Positions 25,501 to 36,600 of a stretch of 64,000 nucleotides of DNA are shown piece after piece. Positions within the stretch are counted from its first letter, which is position 1; each line of letters opens with the position of its first letter. Below the pieces are notes generated by a model. The model worked only from the letters and a program-made list of their open reading frames with translations. It was not told where the DNA came from and made no database searches. This DNA is from Anaspis maculata (lineage: Eukaryota; Arthropoda; Insecta; Coleoptera; Scraptiidae): contig OX421966.1 of assembly GCA_949128115.1 (NCBI GenBank), forward strand, positions 2,046,001 through 2,110,000, in the 5' to 3' direction. Both the position numbers and the translations under genes were made by a program.

Positions 25501-28500
25501 AAAAAGCAAATGAGGTATCGTTTCGTGCCGAATGGAACTTGTAGAATACGATTCTGGCAATAATATCAATAGAAATTAGATTTTTGATGTTTTTTATGGA
25601 GAAATTTTGAGAAACGTTACGCAAAGCCAAAGGCCATGAACGTCAAAATACGCTAGAATGAAGGTCGTAATCGTAACTCTCGTGTTTGTTCTAGCGAGAA
25701 ATGATACCTCACTTGCTTCTATCAAAAAATTGAAATTTTCGGAAAACTCAAAAATTCTCACAAACGTCAAAATGGAATTTTCTGGAAAAGCAAGTGGGGT
25801 ATCGTTTTCCACTGGATGGAACTTGTAGAACACGATTCTGGCAATAATATCCTAATCACTTGAGCTCTCAATGTGTCTTTCTGTTAAAATTCCGAAATTT
25901 ATGACAGTTGCGCAAAGTCAGAGGCCATGAACGTCTAAATAAGCCAAAATAAAGGCCATAATCGTAATGCTCGTGTTTGCTCTAGTGAGAAAAAATACCT
26001 CATTCCAAGCCTCACTCGCTTTGATTTGGAAATTGAAATTTTTGAATAACTCAAAAATTCTCACAAACGTCAAAATATAAGTTTTCGAAAAAGCAAGTGA
26101 GGTATCGTTTTTTTTTAATGGAACTTAGAGAACACGATTCTGGCTATAACACATTTTGTTTGAGCTCTTGATGTGTCTTTTGATGAAATTTCGAAATTTA
26201 TGACCGTCGCGCGAAGTCAGAGACCATGAACGTGAAAATACGCCAAAATAAAGGCCGTCATCGTATTGCTCGTGTTTGTTTTAGTAAGAAATGATACTCC
26301 ACTCCAAGCCTCACTTGCTATGATCAAAAAATTGAGATTTTCGAAAAACTCAAAAATTCTCACAAACGTCAAAATGGAATTTTTTGAAAAAGCAAGTGGG
26401 GTATCGTTTTTTACTGAATGGAACTTGTAGAACACGATTTTGACAATAATATCTATATTACTCGAGTTCTTGATGTGTCTTTTGTTGAAATTCCAAAACT
26501 AATGACCGTTGCGCGTAGTCAGAGGCCATGAACGTCAAAATACGCCAAAATAAAGACCGTGATCGCGATGCTCGTATTTGCTTCAGTAAGAAATGATACC
26601 TTCTTCGCTTCGATATGAGAAATTGAAATTTTTGAAAAACTCAAAAATTCTCACAGAGGTCAAAATGGAATTTTCTGAAAAAGCAAGTGAGGTATCGTTT
26701 CTTACTGAATGGAACTTGTAGAATACGATTCTGGCGATGATATTGATGAAAATTGGATTTTTGATGTGTTTTATGTGTTTTTAATGTGAGAAATTTTAAG
26801 ATTTATGAACGTTACGCAAAACCAGAGGCCACGGACGTCAAAATACGGTAAAATGAAGGTCGTAATAGTAATGCTCGTGTTTGCTTTAGTAAGAAATGAT
26901 ACCTCACTTGCTTTGATAAAAAAATTGAAATTTTCGAAAAACTCAAAAATTCTCACAAATGTCAAAATAATTTTTTTTTTTTTAAGCAAGTGGGGTATCG
27001 TTTCCTACTGAATTGAAGTTGTAGAATACGATTCTGGCAATAATATTTATGAAAATCGAATCTTCTTAGATGTTTTATAGAGAAATTCCAAGATTTATGA
27101 CCGTTATGCAAAATCAGAGGCCATGAACTTCAAGATACGCTGAAATAAAGGTCGTTATCGTAATGCCCGTGTTCGCTTTAGTAAGAAATGATTTCTCGCT
27201 CACTTTGAGCAAAAATTTCAAATTTCGGAAAAACCCAAAAATTTCCACAAACGTCAATTTTTTGGAAAAGCAAGTGGGGTATCGTTTTTTACTAAACTTA
27301 GTATGCAAAACACGATTCTGGCAATAATATCCACGTTTCTCCAACATTCATTCCATATTTACGTTTTTCTTATGACTTTTGGTTGAAATTCCTACTTTTA
27401 TCCAAAATTGAGGCTTTCATGGAAAGGGTATTTTCCACAAAGGACCCGCTTTTACGGGAAAAATTACTCAATTTTCCCAGACTTTTCTTGAAGTAGCTAT
27501 ATTACCCAGAAAGATTGCGCAGGGATGGCGAGTTTGAGGTGGTTCTTGCCGATTTTTTCCAAAACCGAGACCAGGAGATCGGGATTTGCGAGACTGTCGA
27601 CGATTGACGTCAACGTGTACATGATCAAGGCGGCGTGTGCCTGGAATTTCTTGTTTTGAGGCAGCTCCTTGATCGGCACGCCCTTGAACGAAAACATCTC
27701 TTGGTCCTCGGGATATTTTACGATGTAACTGAAACAGAAAATTCAAATTATTGTTTCTTATTTTGTCAGCCAAAAGGTGGGTACTTTTCCTCAGTTTCAT
27801 ACAAGTGATTCCACAAGGTCTCCCAGATTTCTATACAAAAAATGCAAGCTCTAAGTATGGTCATTGTAAAATTATTGTGAAATTTTAGTGAAATTTTCCA
27901 AAAATCTGAAAAAAATTTTTTAGAAAGCGCTTTTGTCCGGTGCCGCCAGCGAGATCCTGCTGAAATTTGACTTGAAAGTGGACAATAAGACAAATCATAG
28001 CTCTGTCAAACTGAAGTGTCATAAAAACGTCTATTTTCTCATGACACATTGGAAAAGACTAGAAAAAAATTGAATTAAAAAGATTGTATCTCCGTCATAA
28101 CGTCGAATTTTGGAAAATTAGTAATACATTTGCTTTTGGCTACACTTAAAAACCTAATGGTTGAGTTTCACGCAAAAAAAAACCTAGAGCACCTGTATAT
28201 CATGAAGTAATGAGAACATGTGCCGTACAGCTGTGAAGGATGCGTATATGCATCCGGGCGAATCACGGTGAATTTACTTGGCGACGTTGTGACAAGTTTC
28301 AAGGATTAAAATAAAGCTGCTTGGTGACTGAGATGCCTTAAACATTCTCATTACTGCACAAAGCCAGGATTTATCAAATTTTGAATAATATTATCAATTA
28401 AGAAAATTAAAAAAAAAAACTCACGCGTGAAGAACTTGTACTCCTCTGGAGATCATATCTTTTTTGCCGGCATCCCAGCCGGTCTGTATCAGCCAGATTT

Positions 28501-28585
28501 CTCTGGACGTGAATCCTGTAACCGGATTTGGATCGTCAGTCCTGCCCTGTGGTCCATATCCCAGTAAACTCGTTACGATTCCCAT
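22516..28585 (-). CDS. Globin A, 181 residues, three exons
   Basis: Minus-strand exons 28425-28585, 27506-27728 and 22516-22677 (161, 223 and 162 nt) give an intact 181-residue globin. Intron 1 (696 bp, phase 2 in codon 54) and intron 2 (4,828 bp, phase 0 after residue 128) sit at the canonical B12.2 and G7.0 positions. Key residues are Trp37, Phe66 of MFSFKG, distal His85 in KKFQAHA, proximal His117 in IGKNH, and the H-helix AWDKIL. The protein starts MGIVTS, a myristoylation-type motif, and ends in a charged 18-residue tail (NSDPEGEKELKYYPKQ region). The start codon was chosen because a TTTTACAG acceptor lies 8 nt upstream of it, ruling out the more upstream in-frame ATG. Intron 2 is largely a tandem array. 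Function is inferred as an O2/NO-binding cytoglobin-like protein, possibly membrane-tethered. Confidence 0.93.
22920..27330. repeat. About 290-bp tandem array inside intron 2 of globin A, each unit a hairpin
   Basis: The CTCGTG block follows at 23101, 23386, 23650, 23942, 24235, 24524, 24815 and about 25105, then continues to about 27170, giving roughly 15 units of 264-293 bp. Every unit holds two inverted arms: AGTGAGAAATGATACCTCAC continuing into TTGCTTT, and its near complement AAAGCAAGTGGGGTATCGTT continuing into TCT, separated by about 80 bp. Open frames here are recurring translations of the unit and are not genes. Confidence 0.9.
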
Positions 28586-28600
28586 TGTCGATTCTGTAAA
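28586..28600 (-). other. Splice acceptor just before the globin A start codon
   Basis: The minus strand reads GTTTTACAG and then 8 nt before the ATG at 28585, so the transcript probably begins in a separate upstream non-coding exon. A candidate for that exon is described at 43165-43279. Confidence 0.6.
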
Positions 28601-29599
28601 ACCATCAATTGAAATTGACAAAAAAAATTTGAATCGTACAAATTTAGCGCGGTTACCGTGGGCAAGAGAATAACGCTTTTGTTCAACTAGGTAAGGAATA
28701 ATGAAGTTGTAAATTGAAGTGCTGAGTGTAAACTCAATTCAGCAGGGAGAATATCGATAATTTGCACAATATAGCTGGGCATCAACATAAATCAAAACAA
28801 CTGTCATTTTGCACAACAACAGCTCTCGTTATAATAACATGCAAATTTCAATGTTCCCCCCGCCCCCGCCGCCAAACAATAACAATACCCCAATCCCGAA
28901 TAATTGGAATTTGCCGAAATTGGGTCTTTCCCTCCAATCTATTTTGCTCCGCTACCCAGTACCCACCTCCTCCGGTTCTGCTCTGAGGAATTCCTTGCTG
29001 CTTTACTTTGTAGTACATTATCGAATTGATACACGAGTACCTACACGGAATATTAAAGTTTATCAACTCCAATCGAGTTATAGATTCGATAACTACTTTC
29101 AAAGGATCCCTTCTTGCTCTCTCCGGCTTTCCTCCGTCTAAGTACTCGATAAAAAATCGTTCTCTCTCCCCTCCCTCGACCGGCGTTCCTTCCTTCCTAT
29201 TATTATACCGCTCGCGTGATCCTCTGAAGCGTGACAAATTAAGTCCCAGTGTATATTGCAGTCCTCTTCAGATATGCCAGTTTCAATAACAAGATTTAAT
29301 AAAATGTCATCTTCATCCTCTATTAGCGTCAGATCAAGGACGTTTCAATCCTTGACAAACACAGAAACATCCTCCGTTGCAGTGATTATCGTCATTGCGG
29401 CGCAGAGATTTCCAATTTCGTACGTCGCTGGAAATTCATCGAAACGAATTGAATGAACTCTAAAGTCAATGGGACAATAATGTTTATTATTGCAGGAGCT
29501 CAGTACTTAGATATGTTTTGGAAAATTATGAAACAGTGGCGGATAGTTTCTTAGTGGAAGAACAAGTCTTGTTTCAAGATGCAACGGTAATCTTCGTGA
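28601..29599. other. Non-repetitive stretch upstream of globin A, no gene recognised
   Basis: It contains C-rich patches (around 28855-28870 and 29155-29190). A minus-strand open frame of 129 codons is present (28848-29237), but its composition is that of chance frames and no domain is visible. It could hold regulatory sequence of globin A. Confidence 0.4.
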
Positions 29600-32400
29600 C
29601 GACTCAACAGGAACTATTTTTCTTGCTCTTGTTTCGAAGCCTGTCTTGAAGATACAAAGAAAATTGCTGGAAATGGACGACTCGAAACAACAACCTCTTG
29701 GTCAAAGTTTGCTTTTGAGGTACAATAACAACGGCCAGGAGCAACTTGAAACCACTCCTTGTTTAAAGCGTGCTTTGAAAATACAAAAACAACCCATGAA
29801 CGCGACTTGATACAGCAGCCCTTGTTTTGAAGCCTACGTGAAGATACGGCAACAATCTTTGGAGACAACTCCAGAAATGTTTTGTTTTGAAGCCCGTCCC
29901 ATAAATTGAAGGACACTACTGGAAACGATCGGAACAACAATTGTTCTGGAGCCTGTCAGAAAGATTCAGAGCAAAATTCGCTTAGGGCGACTCAAAATAA
30001 CGGCTTTTGTTCTGAAGTCTGTCTTGCTTGATAATACAAAGATAATCCAAGGCAACTCATCAACACTCTTAAAGCTGAAGCTTGTCTTCCCTTTGTTTTC
30101 AAGCTCACTCTTGAGATAAGACCACCTTTGGGAACCAACTGGTCCCAGATAACATCGCTGGGAGCAACTCAAAACAACTTTGGTTTTTGAGCCCGTTTTG
30201 AAGTTGAGAAAAAATTGCTGAAGATGACTTGCAACAGCTGCCTATTTTGAATTGAGATTTGATCACACAAAAAACCTATGAACAAGACTCGAAACAGCCA
30301 ACATTGTTTTGAAGTTTATCGTGAAGATACGACAACAATCTTTGGAGTCAACTTAAAAGAAGCCTTGTCTTGAAACCCGTCCCAAGAATTAAAGGACACT
30401 GCGGGAAACAATGGGAACAACCAGGGGAGCAACAACCAATTTGGAGCCTGTCAGAAAGATAAACAGCAAAAGTCGCTGAAAGCGACTAGAAATCACAACT
30501 TTTGTTCTGAAGTCCGTCTTACTCGATAATACAAAGATAATCCAAGGCGACTCACTGAACACCCTTGTCCTTATGCTTGACATCCCTCTGTTTTTAAGCT
30601 CACTCTGGAGATAAGGACATCGCTGGGAGCAACTCAAAACAACTTTGGTTTTGAAGCCCGTTTTGAAAACTCAGAAAAACTTGTTTTCAAGCTTATCGTG
30701 AAGATTCGACAGCAATCCTTGGGAGCAACTCCAAAAAAGTCTTGTTTTGAAGCTTTTCCTAAGAATTGAAGGACACTGCTGGAAACGATCGAAGCAACAA
30801 TTGTTCTGGAGCCTATCAGAAAGATACACAGCAAAAAATCGCTGAGGAGGACTCAAAACAACGACTTTTGTTTCGAAGTCCGTCTTGTTTGATAATACAA
30901 AGATAATTCAAGGCAACTCGCTGACACTCTTGTTCTTAAGCTTTTCTTCCCTTTGTTTTCAATTTTACTCTGAAGATAAGAACAACTTTTGTTTTGAAGC
31001 CTCTTTTGAAGATCCACAAAAATTGCTGGAGATGACTTGGAACAGCTGCCTGTTTTAAAGTTTGCTTTGAAGGCACAAGAAACCTATGAACGAGACCCAA
31101 AACAGCTACCCTTGTTTTGAAGCTTATCGTAAAGATACGACAAAAATCTTTGGAGGCAACTCCAAAAAAGTCTTGTTCTTAAGCCCGTCCAAAAAATTGA
31201 AGGACACCGCTGGAAACAAGCGAAGCACGACTTGTTATATAGACCGTCAGAGAGATACACAGCAGAGTCGCTGAAGGCGACTCAAAACAACGACTTTGTT
31301 CCGAAGTCCGTCTTGTTTGATGATACAAAGTTAATCCAAGGCAACTCGCTGACACTCTTGTTCTAAAGCTTGTCTTCCCTTTGTTTTCAATTTCACTTTC
31401 GAAATAAGAACATCGCTGGAAGCAACTCAAAACAACTTTGGTTTTGAAGCCCCTTTTGAAGATCCACAAAAATTGCTGAAGAGGGCTTGGAACAGCTGCC
31501 TGTTTTGAGGTTTGCTTTGAAGACACAAGAAACCTATGAACGCGACTCAAGACAGCTACCCTTGTTTTGGAGCTAATCGTGAATATACGACAACAATCTT
31601 TGGAGGCAACTCCAAAAAAGTCTTGTTCTGAAGCTCGTCCGAAAAAATTGAAGAACACGGCTGAGAACGATCGGAACAGCACTTGTTCTATAGACTGTCA
31701 GAAAAATAAACAGCAAAGTCGCTAAAGACGACTCAAAACAACGATTTTGTTCTGAAGTCCGTCTTGCTTGATAAAACAAATGTAATCCAAGGCAACTCAC
31801 TAACACTCTTGATCTGAAGCTTGTCTTCCCTTTGTTTCCAAGCTCACTCTGGAGATGAGGACATCGCAAGGAGCAACTCAAATCAAGTTTGGTTTTGAAG
31901 CCTGTTCTGAAGATCCAAAGAAATTGCTGAAGATGACTGGAAGCTACTGCCTATTTTGAAGTTTGTTTTAGAGACACAAAAACCTATGAACGCGGCTGTG
32001 AAACAGCTGTCCTTGTTTTGGAGCCCGTCGTGAAGTCACATTGATTATCGAAGGCAACTCGAGATTGAGCTTCTTTCCAAGCCCGTAAACACTCTCTGAA
32101 GCAATCGAACACGACACATTCCGCCATGGAGACCCAAAATGACTTTCAGTTTGAAATCTCTCTTGATAGTGCAAAGACAATCTCTGGAGGCAACTCGAAA
32201 CAACGGTTTCATTTTCGAAGCCGGTTCTGAAGCTACAAGAACAAGCCGCAGGCGACTTGAAACAATTTTTGTTTTAGAGCCCGATTCTAAGATCTGGAGA
32301 CAATCACTGGAACAAAGACCAAATATCAACTTCTTCTTCTTCTGAGCTCTCTTGAAAAACTGAAGATATAGATACAACCTTTGCGAAAGCGACTCAAAAT
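29600..32400. repeat. Composite tandem array, about 65-bp subunits in roughly 400-480-bp blocks
   Basis: Subunits resemble ACTCAAAACAAC followed by TTGTTTTGAAGCCCGT and TTGAAGATAC. A longer pattern recurs: the block ending in CGACAACAATCTTTGGAG appears near 29840, 30330, 31137 and 31587, and an AACAGCTACCC-like mark at about 29811, 30293, 31104, 31554 and 31995. This shows a second level of repetition. Confidence 0.8.
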
Positions 32401-32639
32401 CACAACTCTTGATTTGGAGTCCAAATTCCGAAGGTACGGAGACATTTAGGTACTGATGTATTCTTGAAACACTTTATTTTGAAGTCCGTTCTCGAGACAC
32501 AAGAACAAATGCTGGAAGCGACTTCAAAACACAATTCTTGTTTTGGAGTCAATTTCTTGAAGATACAAGACTTCTAACTGGTAGTCAAATTAACAACACT
32601 TGTATTGAAGCCCGATCTGAAGTTACAACAAAAAACGAC

Positions 32640-33380
32640 TCTGCAAAATTCCTAGAGACTTCTTACGATTACTACTAAACTTCGAAGAATTCCTGAAGAT
32701 TTTTCAAGATTTCTACAAGATTTCCAGCGATTGATGAAATTTCATAGAGAAGAAATTCTCAACATCTGTACGGAATTTCTAGGATATTCTCAGTATTTTC
32801 AAGATTTTGGAAAACTAAAGATCTGGGGATTCCTAAATTTTACAGGAATTCAAGGATTCCTCAAGATTTCTACGGAAAATTGAGGGATCTCTCAAGGTCT
32901 CAACTGGATCACTTCCAAGATTTCTAGAAGGAGTATTTAGAGATTTCTACAGGATTTTTGAGAATTTACATGGATTTCCACAGAATTTCCGAGAACTTCC
33001 ATGGGAATTTCTGGGGATTTTGAAGAATATCTACGGAATCCTGGAAATTTGTATGAAATTTCTAAAATTGCTCTAACACCTTTTATGGATTTTTGGAGAT
33101 TTCTACGGGGCTTTGGAGAGTTTCTAGGAGATTTTGTCGGTATGTAGGTATTCCTGAAAATTTTTGAGGATTCCCAACAATTTCTATGCATTTCTGAAGA
33201 TTTCGGGAGAATGCCTGGGAATTTTCGAAGATTTGTATGAGATTTCTGGAAACTTTGAAAGATTACGACAACTTTTGAAGGATCTTCAGGGTTTTTCGAA
33301 GACGTCTATGAGGTTTCTTGGAATATTCACGAGATTTCTGAAGATTCTTGAGAGATTTTTTTATTTCGACATATATCCGA
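32640..33380. repeat. Short degenerate GATTTCTACGGAATTTC-like repeats
   Basis: Loose repeats of GATTTCT, GGAATTTC, AAGATTT and TCCTGAAGA with a unit of about 20-50 bp. No gene seen. The stretch 33381-33689 to the right is AT-rich with nothing recognised. Confidence 0.65.
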
Positions 33381-33689
33381 CGCCGAGTCCGACGCTATGA
33401 GCTTTTGAGGCCAGAACAGGTATATGATTGTTGGCAAAAAAAAAAATGGCATAATACTAGTGGCAGTTTTTTTTGTACAAGAAATAGTTCCAGATTTAAA
33501 TGACATTTTTGATTGGAATCATAACTTCCTCAAGTAGTTCAGCAGAAACATCAAAAACTCATTTTTATAGGCTGTAACAGCTCTATTGGGGATGAATTCC
33601 ATCAATTACATAAATGACAGCCAAACTTGTAAGTTAACTGAAATCTTAGATGAAATTTCACATTTCCATGAATTATACGTAATTTCACC

Positions 33690-36600
33690 TAGGACTCAAA
33701 GGAAATTCACGGAGGCAACTAAGTACATCACCTTTTCCCCAAATTTTGGAAGACAATAGCCAAAGGTAGCTCAGTACAAGGAGACTGTCCCATATGCTCA
33801 AAAATAGTCGTCAGAGGCGATTGAGTAACAGAGATTTGTTTCTATAGCTCTTGATGGAATATTGAAATTTCCTGAAATTGACAAGTGGGGTTTTTGCGAA
33901 GAACGCCTCAATCTCCAAGAGCCACTCAGTACTGGAATACTGCTTGATAAACTCTGAAACAATCGCCGACGTCGGCAGTCATTGAGTACAAGAGGATGGC
34001 TTCTAGGACTGGAAAAAAAATTCAGACAACTGAGGACTAAGTACTGTTCTAAAGACTTGAAGACAATCGCCGAGAGCTATGAGTACAAAGAGCTTTTCAT
34101 CTGGGACACGAAGGAAATTTTTGATGGTAACTGAATACAAGATCCTCACTCCAAAGACTCGAAGACAATCTCCGAGAGCCACACAGTACTAGAAAACGGC
34201 TTGATAGAGGCAGAAAACGGCAGCGATCAAGCGCAAGAAGGTGGCTTCTAGGACTTGAAGAATATTTTTTGGGTGGCAACATCTCTGTTTCAAAGACTCA
34301 AAGACAATAGCCTAAGGCTATTGAGTACAAGAGCTTCTTATCTAGGACCAGAAATTTTTTTTCGGAGGAAACTGAATACAAGATCTTCACTTTCAAGACT
34401 CAAAGACAATTGACGAGGGCGACTCAGTGCCAAAAGGAATCCCATAGACTCAAAAATAATCGCCGGAGGCGATTGAGTACAAGTCTTTTCTTCTAGGACT
34501 CGATAGAGATTTCTGGAGAAAAATGAGAAAACTATCTTTGGTTCAAAGACACAAAGATAATCGGCGGAGGCTATTGAGCACAAGGGCTTGTCTTCTAGAA
34601 CCCAAAGAAAATTTTCGGAGGGAACTGAATACATGATCTTCACTGGAAAGACTCAAAGACAATTTCCAAGAGCCCCTCGGCACTGAAATGTCGCTTGATA
34701 GACTCAAAAATACACGTCAGAAGCGATTGAATACAAGAAGGTGGCTTCTAGGACTTGAAAGATTTTTTTTTTGGGCAACTGAGCATATGATCTTTGTGTC
34801 AAAGACTCAAAGACGAAACGCCGAAGGCTACTCAGTAAAAGGGCTTTTTCCCCGTGATCCAAAGGAAATTTTTGGAGAAAACTGAAAACACGATCTTCAC
34901 TGCAAAGACTCAGAGACAAATGACGAGGGCGATTCAGTGGCAAAGAAACTTCATAGACTGAAAAATAATCACCAGAGGCAATTGAGTACAAGAGTTTTTT
35001 CAAGGACTCGAGAAAAATCCCTAGAGACAACTGAGTGGATGATCTTTATTTTAAAGTCTCGAAGAAAATCACCAAAGGCTATTTTTAGTACAAGAGCTTC
35101 TCATTCAGGACTCAAAGAATTTCTCTAGGTTTTTCTAGATGGGAATGAGTACAGGATCTCTATCCGAGGACTCAAAAACAATCGCCAACAGCGATTCAGT
35201 ACTGGAATACCGGCTTCATGGGCTCAAAAATAATCGCCGGAGGCGACTGAGTGCAAGAATCTTTTCAAGAACTGGAAAGAGATTTCTGGGGACAACAGAG
35301 TAAATAATCTTGATTTTAAAGTCTCAAAGAAAACAACGGAAAGCTATTGAGTACAAGAGCTTCTCTTTCAGGACTCAAAGAATTTCTCTAGGTGAAAGTG
35401 AGTATAGAATCTCTATCCATAGATTCAAAAACAATCGCCAACAGCGACTCAGTACTGAAATACCGGCTTCATGGGCGCGAAAATAATCACCGAAGGCGAT
35501 TGAGTACAAGAATTTTCTTCAAGGACTCCAATGAGATTTCTGGGGACCACCGAGTGGATGATATTTATTTTAAAGTCTCAAAGAAAATCATTGAAGGCTA
35601 CTGAGTACAAGAGCTTATCTTTCAGGATTCAAAGACTTTTTCTAGATGAGAGTGAGTATAGGATCTCTATCCAAAGACTCAAAAACAATCGCCAACAGCG
35701 ACTCAATACTGGAATACCGGCTTCATGGGCTCAAAAATAATCGTTGAAGGCGATTGAGTACAAGAATTTTTTCCAAGGACTCGAAAAAGATTTCTGGGGA
35801 CAACTGATGATGATCTTCATTTTAAAGTCTCGAAGAAAGTCACCGAAGGCTATTGAATACAAGAGCGTCTCTTTCAGGACTCAAAGAATTTTTCTAGGGC
35901 TCAAAAATAATCACCGGAGGCGATTGAGTACAAGAATTTTCTTCAAGGACTCGGAAGAGATTCTTGGGGACAACCCAGTGGATGATTTTCATTTGAAAGT
36001 CTCAAAGAAAATCACCGAAGGCTATTGAGTGCAAGAGCTTCTCTTTCAGGACTCAAAGAATTTTTCTAGACGAAAGTGAGTACAGGATCTCTATCCAAAC
36101 ACTAAGATACAATCGCCAACAGCGTCTCAGTACTGGAATACCGGCTTCCTCGGCTCAAAAATATTCGCCGGAGCCGATTGAGTACAAGAATTTTCTTCAA
36201 GGACTCGAAAGAGACTTTTGGGGACAACTGAGTGGATGATCTTCATTTAAGAGTCTCAAAGAAAATAACCGAAGGCTATTGAATACAAGAGCTTTTTTTT
36301 CAGGATTCAAAGAATTTTTCTATATGGAAGTGAGTACAGAATCTCTATCCAAGACTCAAAAACAATCGCCAACAGCGACTCGTCAGTACTGGAATACCGC
36401 TTCATTGGCTCAATAATCGCCAAAGGCAATTAAGTACAAGAATTAACTTCAAGGACTCGAAAGAGATTTTTGGGGACAACTGAGTGAATGATCTTCATTC
36501 TTTAAAGTCCCAAAGAAAATCACCGAAGGCTATTGAGTACAAGAGCTTCTCTTTCAGGACTCGAAGAATTTTTCTAGATGAACGTGAGTACAGGATGTCT

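Noticed and set aside
23000..27000. Recurring 65-100-codon frames on both strands
   Set aside because: They are translations of the about 290-bp tandem unit. They recur only because the unit recurs and show no protein-level conservation.
28848..29237. Minus-strand open frame of 129 codons upstream of globin A
   Set aside because: No domain, signal or splice context. Arg/Gly-rich composition follows from purine-rich DNA.
31179..31682. Minus-strand open frame of 167 codons
   Set aside because: Lies wholly inside the composite array and repeats the same residue blocks.
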